Of a DNA stretch of 64,000 nt, positions 22,332 through 34,605 are shown piece after piece. The stretch is from Betaproteobacteria bacterium (GTDB taxonomy: Bacteria; Pseudomonadota; Gammaproteobacteria; Burkholderiales; Burkholderiaceae_C), in NCBI GenBank assembly GCA_016704535.1, contig JADIZZ010000002.1, forward strand, positions 1 through 64,000, written 5' to 3'. A model generated the notes under the pieces. It was not told the DNA's origin, did no database searches, and worked only from the letters and a program-made list of their open reading frames with translations. Numbering within the stretch: the stretch's first letter is position 1; every line of letters starts with the position of its first letter. A program made the position numbers and the translations under genes.

Positions 22332-24056
22332 TCATCGCTTGAATGGCCACCAGGACCATGCCGACGTGCCCACGCCGCCGGAGGCGCGGGCCAGGATGAC
22401 GGAGATATTATCCTTTCCACCCGCGTCGTTGGCCGCGGCTATCAATGCACGACTGCTTGTTTCCAGCGAGTCGTGTACCTGCAACACCTGGGCGATGGTC
22501 GTGTCGTCGAGCATGTCGGACAGGCCGTCGGAGCACATCAGGAACACGTCGCCGAGCTCGACGTCGTGATGGTGGGTTTCGAGCGTCACTGAATCCTCGA
22601 CGCCCACGGCCCGGGTAACGAGGTTCTTGTTGGCCGAAAACGCTGCCTGTTCGGGCGTGATGAGGCCGGCGTCGATCTGTTCCTGCAGCAGCGAATGGTC
22701 GCGCGTGATCTGCAGCAGCTTGCCGGCGCGCAGCCTGTAGCAGCGGGAATCACCGACATGGCCCAGCAACAGGCGGTCGTCCCGGAACACCCCAACCACC
22801 AGCGTGGTGCCCATGCCGGCGTACTGCGGGTTGGTGTTGGCGGCGTTGAAGATGGCGCGGTTGGCGTTGTCGACGCAAATGTCCATCGCTCGGCGCACTT
22901 CGGCGTCGGTGGCCTGCTTGCTGGCCTCGCGCAACCAGCGCCCGAGCTCGGTCTGGATGAAAGTGGTGGCCATGTTGCTGGCCACCTCGCCAGCGTTGTA
23001 GCCGCCCATGCCGTCGGCCAGCACGGCCAGCGACACGTCCGGGTCGGTGGCCACCGAGTCCTCGTTGTTGCTGCGCGCCCGGCCGGGGTCCACCGCAGCA
23101 TGGAGCTCGATCGTCATGGGCACAGGGGCAAGCGATGGGGCGTGGGGTGACGGGGTGAAGGATTGTGCATCGGAACGTGGGGCTCTCTGCGGCGGCGGCG
23201 CGCGGCTCGGCGATGGCTGGGGCAGTTGGGCGGCGGCGGCCTGCAGCGCCGCCGCCAGTGCCGGGCCGTCGGCGGGCCGGTCGGCGGGCCGTTTGGCCAG
23301 CAAGCTGGCCACGAGCCCAGCGGTGGCCGGCTGCACGCCGGGCACCAGGGTGCGCAAGTCGGGCACCGGCCGGGTGGCCACCTGGCGCAGCAGTTCGCCC
23401 ATCGATGCCGTGTCGTAAGGCAAGCGTCCGCTCAGCAACTGGAAGAGCATGACGCCGAACGCGTAGTAATCGGTGCGGTACGTGGGCTGGTTGCCAGCCA
23501 ACAACTCGGGGGCCATGTAGGCCGGTGAGCCGGGCACGATGCCCGTGGCCGTCTGCGCCGAGTCGGGTGCGCGGGCGATGCCGAAGTCGGCCAGCTTGAT
23601 CACGTTGCCCGGCAGGTGCACCAGCACGTTGGCGGGTTTCAGGTCGCGGTGCACGATGCCCAGACCGTGCGCGTGGTTCAACGCCTCGGCCATGCGCAGC
23701 GCCAGACCCAGCACCAGGGGCTCGGGCAACAGGCGGCCAGGCTGGGTGTAGCGCGACAGGTCGTTGCCGGGCACGAACTCCATGGCCAGCCAGGCCAGCC
23801 GACCGTCAATGCCGGCATCCCGCACGCCAACGATGCCCGGATGCACGAGCCGGCCGGCCACACGTGCGGCATCCAGGAAGCCGACCTGCCATGCCGCCGC
23901 TGCGACGCCCGTGGGCACGACGGACAGCTTCATGGCCACCGCCGGGCCGCCGGCCCGGTCTTCCGCAAGGTAGACCTCGCCATGGGCACCGCGGCCTATG
24001 AGCTCTTGCAGGCGGTAGCCAGCCACCGTCTGGCCGAGGTGACCGCCTTCCAGCAT
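22332..24056 (-). CDS. Ser/Thr protein kinase fused in frame to a PP2C-type phosphatase
   Basis: A single 574-residue frame from the ATG at 24056. Residues 14-270 are a Hanks-type kinase: glycine loop GRGAHGEV (21-28), K43, HRDLKPAN with D138, DFG with D157, and APE at 182-184. A proline-rich linker (about 278-313) leads to a PP2C domain starting MTIELHAAVDPGRARSNNEDS near residue 314, given here as its opening residues. It has D333 and DGMGG (348-352) as metal ligands, with later SDGL and KDNIS motifs. No stop codon or ribosome-binding site lies at the junction. The protein would add and remove phosphates on the same targets, probably including the FHA protein. Confidence 0.88.
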   Translation of the reverse strand: MLEGGHLGQTVAGYRLQELIGRGAHGEVYLAEDRAGGPAVAMKLSVVPTGVAAAAWQVGFLDAARVAGRLVHPGIVGVRDAGIDGRLAWLAMEFVPGNDLSRYTQPGRLLPEPLVLGLALRMAEALNHAHGLGIVHRDLKPANVLVHLPGNVIKLADFGIARAPDSAQTATGIVPGSPAYMAPELLAGNQPTYRTDYYAFGVMLFQLLSGRLPYDTASMGELLRQVATRPVPDLRTLVPGVQPATAGLVASLLAKRPADRPADGPALAAALQAAAAQLPQPSPSRAPPPQRAPRSDAQSFTPSPHAPSLAPVPMTIELHAAVDPGRARSNNEDSVATDPDVSLAVLADGMGGYNAGEVASNMATTFIQTELGRWLREASKQATDAEVRRAMDICVDNANRAIFNAANTNPQYAGMGTTLVVGVFRDDRLLLGHVGDSRCYRLRAGKLLQITRDHSLLQEQIDAGLITPEQAAFSANKNLVTRAVGVEDSVTLETHHHDVELGDVFLMCSDGLSDMLDDTTIAQVLQVHDSLETSSRALIAAANDAGGKDNISVILARASGGVGTSAWSWWPFKR

Positions 24057-24067
24057 GGCCGCGAAGC

Positions 24068-24805
24068 TCAGCCTGCGGCAGCCAACCTGCGCCGCTTGAT
24101 CAGCACACCCATGGCCAGCACGAGCAAGGCACCTGCCAAGCCGGCACCGTAGCGCACCGTGTCGATCACCTCGGCCGGGGCGCCGGCCTTCGCGGCGGCC
24201 TCCGTGGGTACGAAGCCCAACACGGCGGGGTCGGTGACGGCCATGGTGCCGGCAATCCAGCCCAGCAGCATGCCGCCGATGGTGATGATGGCCGGGAAGC
24301 GGTCCATCAGCTTGATCACGAGCTGGCTGCCCCAGACGATGATGGGGATGGACACCAGCAGACCGAAGATGACGAGCGGCATCTTGTGGTCGCCGCCGAC
24401 GCTTTCGGCCGCGCCGGCAATGGCTATCACGTTGTCGACGCTCATCACGAGGTCGGCCACGATCACCGTCTTCACGGCCGCCCAGAGCTTGTCGGACGCG
24501 TCGATGCTGCCGTGGTCGTCCTCGTCGTCGGGCGCGAGCAGCTTGACGCCGATCCACACCAGCAGCACGGCGCCGACGATCTTCAGGTAGGGAATGGCCA
24601 GCAGCGTGAGCGCGAAGAAGATCAGCACCACGCGCAGCAAGATCGCGCCTGCCGTGCCCCACAGGATGCCCTGGGTGCGCTGCTTGGGCGGCAGCTTGCG
24701 GCAGGCCAGCGCGATGACCACCGCGTTGTCGCCGCCCAGCAGGATGTCGATCATGATGATCTGGCCGACGGCGATCCAGAACTCGGCGTTCATGAACTGG
24801 TCCAT
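24068..24805 (-). CDS. TerC-family integral membrane protein
   Basis: The 245-residue protein has seven or more membrane helices and the two conserved acidic motifs of the family, LLGGDNAVVIALA (residues about 22-34) and SVDNVIAIAG (about 122-131). It resembles the YjbE/TerC branch rather than tellurite-operon TerC proper. Family members are linked to metal (manganese, calcium) handling and exoenzyme metalation. The kinase-phosphatase gene starts 11 nt after its stop, suggesting co-transcription and possibly regulation by phosphorylation. The transported ion is not inferable. Confidence 0.9.
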   Translation of the reverse strand: MDQFMNAEFWIAVGQIIMIDILLGGDNAVVIALACRKLPPKQRTQGILWGTAGAILLRVVLIFFALTLLAIPYLKIVGAVLLVWIGVKLLAPDDEDDHGSIDASDKLWAAVKTVIVADLVMSVDNVIAIAGAAESVGGDHKMPLVIFGLLVSIPIIVWGSQLVIKLMDRFPAIITIGGMLLGWIAGTMAVTDPAVLGFVPTEAAAKAGAPAEVIDTVRYGAGLAGALLVLAMGVLIKRRRLAAAG

Positions 24806-24927
24806 GGGATCTTGGCTCTTCCGTGCGCTTCAGGGGTGGCGGGTCGGGCGGAGTTTAGTGGGGCGCCGCGGCACCGGATTGCGGGGATTACCGATGGTCG
24901 GCAGGTCCGCGCGAGGCGCCGAAGGCA

Positions 24928-24953
24928 ATGTGGCCACCTTGCGGTGGCCACAT
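24928..24953 (-). terminator. Hairpin downstream of sucD
   Basis: ATGTGGCCACC and GGTGGCCACAT form an 11-bp stem around a four-base loop, 57 nt after the sucD stop. On the minus strand it is followed by TGCCTT, a weak T-tract. Together with the palindrome at 24966-24991 it is the probable end of the sucCD transcript. Confidence 0.65.
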
Positions 24954-24965
24954 GAGGCGGGTCAG

Positions 24966-24991
24966 GCGCGGCGGCAGGCCTGCCGCCGCGC
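24966..24991. repeat. Perfect 26-nt palindrome after sucD
   Basis: GCGCGGCGGCAGG is followed at once by its reverse complement. It lies between the sucD stop and the hairpin at 24928-24953 and probably works with it as a 3'-end RNA structure. Confidence 0.8.
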
Positions 24992-25009
24992 GGGACCCAC
25001 GGTAGGGCG

Positions 25010-25903
25010 TTACAGGCGAGCCTTCAGCAGGCGCGCCATCTCCGACGGGTTGCGCGTGACGGTGAAGCCGCACTCTTCCATGATGGCCAGCTTGGCGTCG
25101 GCCGTGTCGGCGCCGCCGCTGATCAGCGCGCCGGCGTGGCCCATGCGCTTGCCGGCCGGCGCGGTGACGCCGGCGATGAAACCCACCACCGGCTTTTTCA
25201 TGTTCGCCTTGCACCAGCGCGCGGCTTCGGCTTCGTCGGGGCCGCCGATCTCGCCGATCATGATCACGGCATCCGTCTCGGGGTCGTCGTTGAAGAGCTG
25301 CATCACGTCGATGTGCTTCAGGCCGTTGATGGGGTCGCCGCCGATGCCCACTGCGCTGCTCTGGCCCAGGCCGATCTCGGTGAGCTGCGCCACGGCTTCG
25401 TAGGTCAGCGTGCCGGAACGGGACACCACGCCGATACGGCCCTTGCGGTGGATGTGGCCCGGCATGATGCCGATCTTGATCTCCTCGGGCGTGATCGTGC
25501 CGGGGCAGTTGGGCCCCAGAAGCAGCGTCTTCTTGCCGCCGGCGGCTTCCTTCATCTTCATCTTGTTGCGTACCTCGAGCATGTCCTTGATGGGGATGCC
25601 CTCGGTGATGCAGATCGCGAGGTCGAGGTCGGCTTCCACCGCTTCCCAAATGGCGGCGGCGGCGCCGGCGGGCGGCACGTAGATCACGCTGACCGTGGCG
25701 CCGGTCTGCGCCTTGGCGTCCTTGACGCTGGCGTAGATGGGAATGCCCTCGAAGTCCTCGCCGGCCTTCTTCGGATTCACGCCGGCGACGAAGCAGTTCT
25801 TGCCGTTGGCATAGGCCACGCACATGCGGGTGTGGAACTGGCCGGTCTTGCCCGTGATGCCCTGGGTGATGACGCGGGTGTCCTTGTTGATCAGGATGCT
25901 CAT
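25010..25903 (-). CDS. sucD: Succinyl-CoA synthetase alpha subunit (ADP-forming)
   Basis: The 297-residue protein has the CoA-binding Rossmann start (GITGKTGQFHT) and the ligase domain. The histidine that becomes phosphorylated lies in KRMGHAGALISGG near residue 247. SucD and SucC together make succinate, CoA-bound energy and ATP in the TCA cycle. The gene follows sucC by 10 nt. Length and sequence agree with proteobacterial SucD throughout. Confidence 0.98.
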   Translation of the reverse strand: MSILINKDTRVITQGITGKTGQFHTRMCVAYANGKNCFVAGVNPKKAGEDFEGIPIYASVKDAKAQTGATVSVIYVPPAGAAAAIWEAVEADLDLAICITEGIPIKDMLEVRNKMKMKEAAGGKKTLLLGPNCPGTITPEEIKIGIMPGHIHRKGRIGVVSRSGTLTYEAVAQLTEIGLGQSSAVGIGGDPINGLKHIDVMQLFNDDPETDAVIMIGEIGGPDEAEAARWCKANMKKPVVGFIAGVTAPAGKRMGHAGALISGGADTADAKLAIMEECGFTVTRNPSEMARLLKARL

Positions 25904-25913
25904 GTGTTCTTCC

Positions 25914-27074
<1,161 letters not shown>

Positions 27075-27391
27075 GGTTGGGGCTCCTTCGCTCGCGCGTT
27101 CGTTCGTTCGGGGAGAAACTTGTCAGGTGGCCTTCTCGGGCCTGTGTCGGTGCGCCCGGTGCTTCCGCATCGGCGCGACATCCGTACGCAGAGCATGACG
27201 GCGGGCGATCTCGCGGGAGTGCTCGACCTGGCACCGTGGCGCCGCTGGCGGAAAGGTCATGTCTAGGTACGGGAGGGTCGCGGTGCGAGGGTGCAACGCG
27301 GCGGCGAATCTAACATGCTGCTCTGCAGCAGAACCTTACAAACCCAGGCGATGGTGGCGCACGCAGCGCGAGCAGGCGCGCGACCTCGACT
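27075..27391. other. Intergenic region upstream of sucC and downstream of recX
   Basis: These 317 nt should hold the sucC promoter on the minus strand. An AT-richer patch near 27310-27350 includes a minus-strand TTAGAT that could serve as a -10 element, but I found no well-spaced -35, so I make no firm promoter call. No gene is apparent. Confidence 0.4.
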
Positions 27392-27865
27392 TCAATCGTC
27401 GGCGTCCTCGCCGCCGCGCACGACGCGGCGGATGACATCGGCTTCGAAGCCCCGGCCAGCCAGGAACCGCATTTGCCGCGCACGCTCGGCGGCGTCGGCA
27501 GGCGGTTGGCCGAAGCGGCGGCGCCAGATTTCCTGCGCACGCTCCAGTTCGGTGGCGCGTGCCTGCTTCAGCGTGTGCGCCACCAGCTCGGGCTCCAGGC
27601 CCTTGGCCTGCAGCGTCTGCTTAAGCCGCCGCGCGCCGTAGCGCCGCCCCTGGCCAAGCAGTACGGATTCGGCCACGCGGGCCTCGCTCAGCAGCCCCTT
27701 GGAAGCCAAGTCGTCCAATGCGGCCGCGATCAATGTCTGCGCACTGGCGTCCGGGCCGTCTTCGACATGGCGGGCGAGCTTGCGCTCGAGCTCGGCGCGG
27801 GAGTGTTCACGCTGCGCCAGATATCGTAGTGCGCGGCCCTTGACTGAAAGCGCGCCAAAACCCAT
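27392..27865 (-). CDS. recX: RecX, modulator of RecA
   Basis: A 157-residue protein of the RecX family. Its three-helix repeats are visible, including ALRYLAQREHSRAELERKLA near the N-terminus, LASKGLLSEARVAE, and GARRLKQTLQAKGLEPELV. RecX binds RecA filaments and limits their extension. It follows recA by 41 nt on the same strand, the usual arrangement, and should be induced with recA from the LexA-controlled promoter upstream. Length is normal. Confidence 0.95.
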   Translation of the reverse strand: MGFGALSVKGRALRYLAQREHSRAELERKLARHVEDGPDASAQTLIAAALDDLASKGLLSEARVAESVLLGQGRRYGARRLKQTLQAKGLEPELVAHTLKQARATELERAQEIWRRRFGQPPADAAERARQMRFLAGRGFEADVIRRVVRGGEDADD

Positions 27866-27906
27866 GCAGCAGGCCCCGGCCGCGCCCTGCTGCCGGACGT
27901 GCAGCC

Positions 27907-28947
<1,041 letters not shown>

Positions 28948-28972
28948 GCTGAAATCTCCTTGGTTGGCGCAG

Positions 28973-29003
28973 ATTATGAACGCAAAGCTGGATATGCGTA
29001 CAG
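28973..29003 (-). promoter_or_regulatory. LexA-regulated recA promoter
   Basis: On the minus strand CTGTACGCATATCCAG (28988-29003) fits the LexA operator CTG-N10-CAG. A CATAAT -10 element (28973-28978) follows. The operator overlaps the expected -35 region, so LexA binding would block RNA polymerase. This makes recA and probably recX part of the SOS regulon. Confidence 0.85.
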
Positions 29004-29148
29004 TCCTTTTGGGGTAACTCCTCGGGGGCCCCCGCCCGGGGGCCGGCACCATCGGTGGCCCGGCAGCCGGGCACCGGTGGCAACCTAAAATGGCGCCACA
29101 GCACAGAGGTCGGGCGCCCAACGCCCCAGGCCTCGCAGGAGACAAGCC

Positions 29149-29820
<672 letters not shown>

Positions 29821-29884
29821 GCGGCCAACCGGCGGGCGCCCGGGGGGGCCTGGCGCGAAAGATGCCGTGCGTCTGAAGATTCCC

Positions 29885-31390
29885 ATGGCCACCGCTCCTC
29901 ACGGACAACGATCGCTCTTCGGCGAAATCCTCGACTGGATGCTCGCGCCGCTGCTGCTGCTGTGGCCGATGAGCCTGGGGCTGACCTGGGTGGTGGCGCA
30001 GTCCATCGCCGCCGGCCCCTACGACCGCGAACTGGCCGACGCCGCGCGCGCGCTGGCGCGCCAGGCCACGGTGCAGACCTCCACGGCCGACCTGCCGGTA
30101 GGCAGCGTGCGTGCGGAACTGGAACGCGCCGCCGCCACGCTCAAGCGCGACGACGACGAAGACCGCACCTATTACCAGGTGCTGGGTCGGCGCGGTGAAC
30201 TGCTGGCCGGCGAGACGGCCCTCGCGGTGCCCTTCGAGGAGGTCAAGGGCGACGGCACGGTGCGCTTCCGCGACGACATCCTCGGCGAGGAACCCGTGCG
30301 CGTGGCCTACCTGTGGCTGCCGCCCGCGCCCGGCAACGACAACAGCGAGGCGCTGGTGCAGGTGGCCGAGACGCTGGGCAAGCGTTCGCAGCTGGCCACC
30401 GAGATCATCAAGGGCGTCATCCTGCCGCAGTTCGTCATCCTGCCCTTGGCGGTGGTGCTGGTGTGGTTCGCGCTGGCGCGCGGCATCCGGCCGCTGGCCG
30501 AACTGCAGCAGCGCATCCGCAAGCGCGAGAGCACCGACCTGTCCGCCATCCCCGAAGGCGACGTGCCCGACGAGGTGGCCCCGCTGGTGGGTGCCATCAA
30601 CGACCTGCTGCAGCGCCTGGACAAGACCATCGCCACGCAGCGCCACTTTCTGGCCGACGCCGCACACCAGCTGAAGACGCCGCTGGCCGGGCTGCGCATG
30701 CAGGCCGAACTGGCCGCGCGCGAGATCGACAGCGGCCGCGGCGACCCGGCTTCGATGAAGCACACGTTGCGCCAGATCGGGTTGTCGACGCAGCGCGCGG
30801 CGCACATGGTCAACCAGCTGCTGTCGATGGCACGCGCCGAAGACACCGGCCAGGCCGCACGCCACCAGATGGTGGACCTGGCGTCGGTGACGCGCGCCGT
30901 CGTGCGCGACTTCGTGCCGCGCGCCATCGAGCGCCGCATCGACCTGGGCTACGAAGGCCCCGAGAGCCCGGGCCACCACGAACACACCCGCCTGCGGGCC
31001 GAACCGGTGCTGCTGAGCGAGATGGTGCGCAACCTCATCGACAACGCACTGCAGTACACGCCGCAGGGCGGCACCGTGACGGCGCGCGTGGTGCCCGACC
31101 CTTTCGGCCAGGTGGTGGTGCTGCAGGTGGAAGACACCGGCCCAGGCATCGCGCCGGCCGAGCGCGAAGCGGTGTTCCGCCCCTTCTACCGCGCGCTGGA
31201 CACGCAGGTCGACGGCAGCGGCCTGGGCCTGGCCATCGTCGCCGAGGTGGCGCAGAGGCATGGCGCCGAGGTCACCGTCACCGACGTGCGCCCGCGTGGC
31301 AGCCTGCCGCCGGGTGGCACGCCGGGCGCGCTGTTCACGGTGCGTTTTCCGCTCGTGATGGCGGCGACGACGGCCGCGCCATCAACCTAG
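29885..31390 (+). CDS. Two-component sensor histidine kinase (TctE/QseC-like)
   Basis: I place the start at the ATG 29885; a GTG at 29867 is in frame and equally possible. The protein (about 501 residues) has an N-terminal membrane helix, a periplasmic 2CSK_N-type domain, a second helix around 175-195, and HAMP-like and HisKA regions with the phosphoacceptor in ADAAHQLKTPLAG. The catalytic domain has N-box NLIDNALQYTP, G1 DTGPGI and G2 GSGLGLAI. It should phosphorylate the regulator encoded just upstream. Its 3' end overlaps the convergent rodA stop by 4 bases. Confidence 0.92.
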   Translation: MATAPHGQRSLFGEILDWMLAPLLLLWPMSLGLTWVVAQSIAAGPYDRELADAARALARQATVQTSTADLPVGSVRAELERAAATLKRDDDEDRTYYQVLGRRGELLAGETALAVPFEEVKGDGTVRFRDDILGEEPVRVAYLWLPPAPGNDNSEALVQVAETLGKRSQLATEIIKGVILPQFVILPLAVVLVWFALARGIRPLAELQQRIRKRESTDLSAIPEGDVPDEVAPLVGAINDLLQRLDKTIATQRHFLADAAHQLKTPLAGLRMQAELAAREIDSGRGDPASMKHTLRQIGLSTQRAAHMVNQLLSMARAEDTGQAARHQMVDLASVTRAVVRDFVPRAIERRIDLGYEGPESPGHHEHTRLRAEPVLLSEMVRNLIDNALQYTPQGGTVTARVVPDPFGQVVVLQVEDTGPGIAPAEREAVFRPFYRALDTQVDGSGLGLAIVAEVAQRHGAEVTVTDVRPRGSLPPGGTPGALFTVRFPLVMAATTAAPST

Positions 31391-32544
31391 CTCTGCATCA
31401 ACCGCCGGCTGCGGGCGATCGACATCAGTATGCCCAGCCCCAACCCCAGCGACACCATGGCGGTGCCGCCATAGCTCACGAAGGGCAGTGGTACGCCCAC
31501 CACGGGCAGGATGCCGCTGACCATGCCCATGTTGACGAAGGCGTAGGTGAAGAAGCCCATCGTCACCGCGCCGGCCAGCAGCCGCGTGAAGACGGTGGGT
31601 GCCTCGGCGGCGATGACCAGGCCGCGGAAGATCAGAAAGGTGAAGCCGGCCAGCAGCACCAGCACACCCGCCAGGCCGAACTCCTCGCTGAAGGCGGCGA
31701 AGATGAAGTCGGTGGTGCGCTCGGGGATGAATTCCAGGTGGGTCTGCGTGCCCTGCATGAAGCCCTTGCCGCCCAGGCCGCCGGAACCGATGGCGATCAT
31801 GCCCTGGATGATGTGGAAGCCCTTGCCCAGCGGGTCACGTGTCGGGTCGAGCAGGGTACAGACGCGCTGGCGCTGGTATTCGCGCAGCACATGCCAGTCG
31901 ACGCCCGGCTCGCACAGCGCGTCGCCGGCAACGACGATGGCCACCAGGCCGATCCCCGCCAGCACCAGCACCGGGATCACCAGGCGCCAGCTCAGGCCGG
32001 CAAAGAAGATCACGTACAGCCCGCCCGCCAGTACCAGCAGCGACGTGCCCAGGTCGGGCTGCTTCAGTACCAACCCCACCGGCACCAGCAGCAGCAGCGC
32101 GGCGACGACGAAATCGGGCACGCGCAGCTGGCCTTCACGCTTCTGGAACCACCAGGCCAGCATCAGCGGCATCGCGATCTTCATCACTTCACTGGGCTGG
32201 ATGACCAGCGGGCCCAGCGCGAGCCAGCGCGTGGCCCCTTTGCGTGTGATGCCGAAGATGGCGGTGGCCACCAGCAACGCCACACCCAGCGCGTACAGCG
32301 GCACGGCCAATTGCTGCAGCTTCTGCGGCGGCACCTGCGCGACGACGAACAACACCGCCAGCGCCAGCAGCATGTTGCGGCCGTGGTCGACAAAACGCGT
32401 GCCATGGTCGTAGCCGGCCGAGTACATCGCCACCAGGCCCACGGCCGCCAGCATCAGAACGGCCAGGAAGAGCGGGCCGTCGAAGCCGCTGAGCACGCGA
32501 CGCGCCCACAGCCATGGCGAAGGGCGTTCGAAGGTGGCGATCAT
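31387..32544 (-). CDS. rodA: RodA, rod-shape peptidoglycan glycosyltransferase (SEDS family)
   Basis: From the ATG at 32544 (overlapping the mrdA stop as ATGA) the protein has 385 residues and about ten membrane helices. SEDS signatures are visible: KGATRWLALGPLVIQPSEVMK in two adjacent parts (KGATRWLAL and GPLVIQPSEVMK), KQPDLGTSLL, and the C-terminal GVPLPFVSYGGTAM. RodA polymerises lipid II into glycan strands for cell elongation with PBP2. It closes the mre-mrd operon. Confidence 0.97.
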   Translation of the reverse strand: MIATFERPSPWLWARRVLSGFDGPLFLAVLMLAAVGLVAMYSAGYDHGTRFVDHGRNMLLALAVLFVVAQVPPQKLQQLAVPLYALGVALLVATAIFGITRKGATRWLALGPLVIQPSEVMKIAMPLMLAWWFQKREGQLRVPDFVVAALLLLVPVGLVLKQPDLGTSLLVLAGGLYVIFFAGLSWRLVIPVLVLAGIGLVAIVVAGDALCEPGVDWHVLREYQRQRVCTLLDPTRDPLGKGFHIIQGMIAIGSGGLGGKGFMQGTQTHLEFIPERTTDFIFAAFSEEFGLAGVLVLLAGFTFLIFRGLVIAAEAPTVFTRLLAGAVTMGFFTYAFVNMGMVSGILPVVGVPLPFVSYGGTAMVSLGLGLGILMSIARSRRLMQS

Positions 32545-34598
32545 CGGGCAGGCGCGGCAGCCGCCGCGACACGTTGGATCGGCGACGCCGCCGAAGCCGC
32601 GAGCGTCGGGGCGGAAGCGGCCGCCTCGGGCGGCATCGCCTGTCCCGGCAGCGGCACCTCGTCGGCGCGGCGCGGCTTGCCCACCGGCGTCACGACACGG
32701 CCCTCGCGCACGCCCGCCAGGTCTTCCTCGCTTGGATACAGGCCGAGCAGCAGATAGTCGAAGACGCGGCGCGCAATGGGAGCAGCGCTGTCGCTGCCGA
32801 AGCCGGCGTTTTCCACCACCACGGCCAGCGCGACCGTCGGGCTGTCGATAGGCGCCGCTGCCATGTACAACGCATGGTCGCGCTTGTGTTCTTCCAGCTT
32901 GGACGCGTTGTACTTCTCGCCAGCCCGCACGCCCACGGCCTGCGCGGTACCGGTCTTGCCGCCGCTGGCGTAGGGGGCGCCGAGGAAAGAACGCACCGAG
33001 GTGCCCTCCTGCGTCACGCCATGCAGCGCGCGACGGATCAGTTGCACGTGCTCGGGCTTCAGCGCCAGCGGCGGCAACGCCTCGCCGGCCACGCCTCGGC
33101 GCTCGCCGGTGATCACGTTCTCTACCTCGCGCACCAGGCGCGGCTGGTAGCGCTGGCCACCGCTGACCAGCGTGGCCGTGGCATTGGCCAGCTGCAGCAT
33201 GGTGAAGTTGTTGTAGCCCTGGCCGATGCCCAGCGAGATGGTCTCGCCGGCGTACCACCGCTGCTGCTCGGGCTTCTTGTAGTAGCGCTTCTTCCAGGCC
33301 GTCGACGGAAGTATGCCGGTGACCTCGTTCTCGATGTCGATGCCGGTCTTGACGCCGAAGCCGAGGGGCTCGAGCTGCTCATGCATCAGGTCGACGCCCA
33401 TCTCGTTGGCCAGCGAGTAGTAGTAGACGTTGCTGCTCTTGACGATGCTGCGGTGCATGTCCACCGGCCCGAGGCCCTTGTCGCCGTGGCTGCGGAAGGT
33501 GTGGTTGCCGAACTGGAACGTGCCGCCGTCGTTGATCACCACGTTCGGGCCGCGCTTGCCGGTGTTCAACGCCGCCATCGCCATGAAGGGCTTGAAGGTG
33601 CTGCCCGGCGGGTAGGTGCCCCGCAGCGCCCTGTTCAGCAGCGGCTTGTCGATGCTCTCGTTCAACTCGCGCCAGCTCTCGAAGTCGATGCCATCGACGA
33701 AGAGGTTGGGATCGAAGGTGGGCTTGCTGACGAAGGCCAGCACTTCACCCGTGCGCGGGTCGATGGCCACCAGCGCGCCGCGGCGGGTGCCGAAGAGGTC
33801 TTCCACCAGGGCCTGCAGCTTGATGTCGATCGACAGCACGAGCTTGTCGCCCGGTGTCGGCGGATGGCTGTTCAGGCGCCGAACGGCGCGGCCGCCGGCG
33901 CTGGTCTCGACTTCCTCGAAACCCGCGGTGCCGTGCAGCAGCTTTTCGTAGCTCTGCTCGAGGCCCAGCTTGCCGATGTACTCGGTGCCCTTGTAATTTC
34001 CCTGGTCGGCCTCGTCCCAGTCCTCCATCGCCGCCTTCTCGGCCTGGTTGATGCGCCCGATGTAGCCCAGCAGGTGGCTGCCCACCTCGCCCATCGGGTA
34101 ATTGCGGAACAACCGCGCCTTGACGTCGACGCCCGGGAAACGGAAGCGCTGCGCCATGAACCGTGCCACTTCCTCGTCGCTGAGCCTGGTGCGGATGGGC
34201 AGCCACTCGGCGCCCTTCATCTCGTCCTGCAGTCGCTTGAACCGGCGGCGGTCACGCGGCTCGATGTCGACCACACCGGCCAGCTCCTCGACCAGCGCGT
34301 CGAGGTCGGCGCCGCTGCCGCGGCCCACGCGGGGCGAGATCTCCAGCGTGTAGGCCGAGTAGCTGGTGGCCAGCACGACGCCATTGCGGTCGACGATGAG
34401 ACCCCGGTTGGGCACGATGGGCACCACCGCGATGCGGTTGGCCTCGGCCTGCGTGGCCAGCTGCTCGTGGCGGATGACCTGCAGGTAGACCAGCCGCGCC
34501 GCCAGCAGTGAAAAGGCCAGCAGCACGAAGGCGGCCGCGGCCAGCAGCCGGCCACGGAAGCGGCCGATCTCCTCTTCGACGTCGCGCAGGATGGTCAT
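32541..34598 (-). CDS. mrdA: Penicillin-binding protein 2 (elongation transpeptidase)
   Basis: From the ATG at 34598 the protein has 685 residues: one N-terminal membrane helix (about 20-40), a PBP dimerisation domain, and a transpeptidase domain. The active-site serine is S333 in PGSTFKPF, followed by SSN and KTGTAQ motifs. An alanine/proline-rich tail ends the protein. PBP2 cross-links the strands made by RodA during rod-shaped growth. It is coded between mreD and rodA with minimal gaps, the standard beta- and gammaproteobacterial order. Confidence 0.97.
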   Translation of the reverse strand: MTILRDVEEEIGRFRGRLLAAAAFVLLAFSLLAARLVYLQVIRHEQLATQAEANRIAVVPIVPNRGLIVDRNGVVLATSYSAYTLEISPRVGRGSGADLDALVEELAGVVDIEPRDRRRFKRLQDEMKGAEWLPIRTRLSDEEVARFMAQRFRFPGVDVKARLFRNYPMGEVGSHLLGYIGRINQAEKAAMEDWDEADQGNYKGTEYIGKLGLEQSYEKLLHGTAGFEEVETSAGGRAVRRLNSHPPTPGDKLVLSIDIKLQALVEDLFGTRRGALVAIDPRTGEVLAFVSKPTFDPNLFVDGIDFESWRELNESIDKPLLNRALRGTYPPGSTFKPFMAMAALNTGKRGPNVVINDGGTFQFGNHTFRSHGDKGLGPVDMHRSIVKSSNVYYYSLANEMGVDLMHEQLEPLGFGVKTGIDIENEVTGILPSTAWKKRYYKKPEQQRWYAGETISLGIGQGYNNFTMLQLANATATLVSGGQRYQPRLVREVENVITGERRGVAGEALPPLALKPEHVQLIRRALHGVTQEGTSVRSFLGAPYASGGKTGTAQAVGVRAGEKYNASKLEEHKRDHALYMAAAPIDSPTVALAVVVENAGFGSDSAAPIARRVFDYLLLGLYPSEEDLAGVREGRVVTPVGKPRRADEVPLPGQAMPPEAAASAPTLAASAASPIQRVAAAAAPAR

Positions 34599-34605
34599 GG
34601 CAGGA

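Noticed and set aside
30313..32757. 814-codon open frame overlapping the sensor kinase and rodA
   Set aside because: It is an alternate-frame shadow rich in R, A, H and Q, and crosses two well-supported genes on opposite strands.
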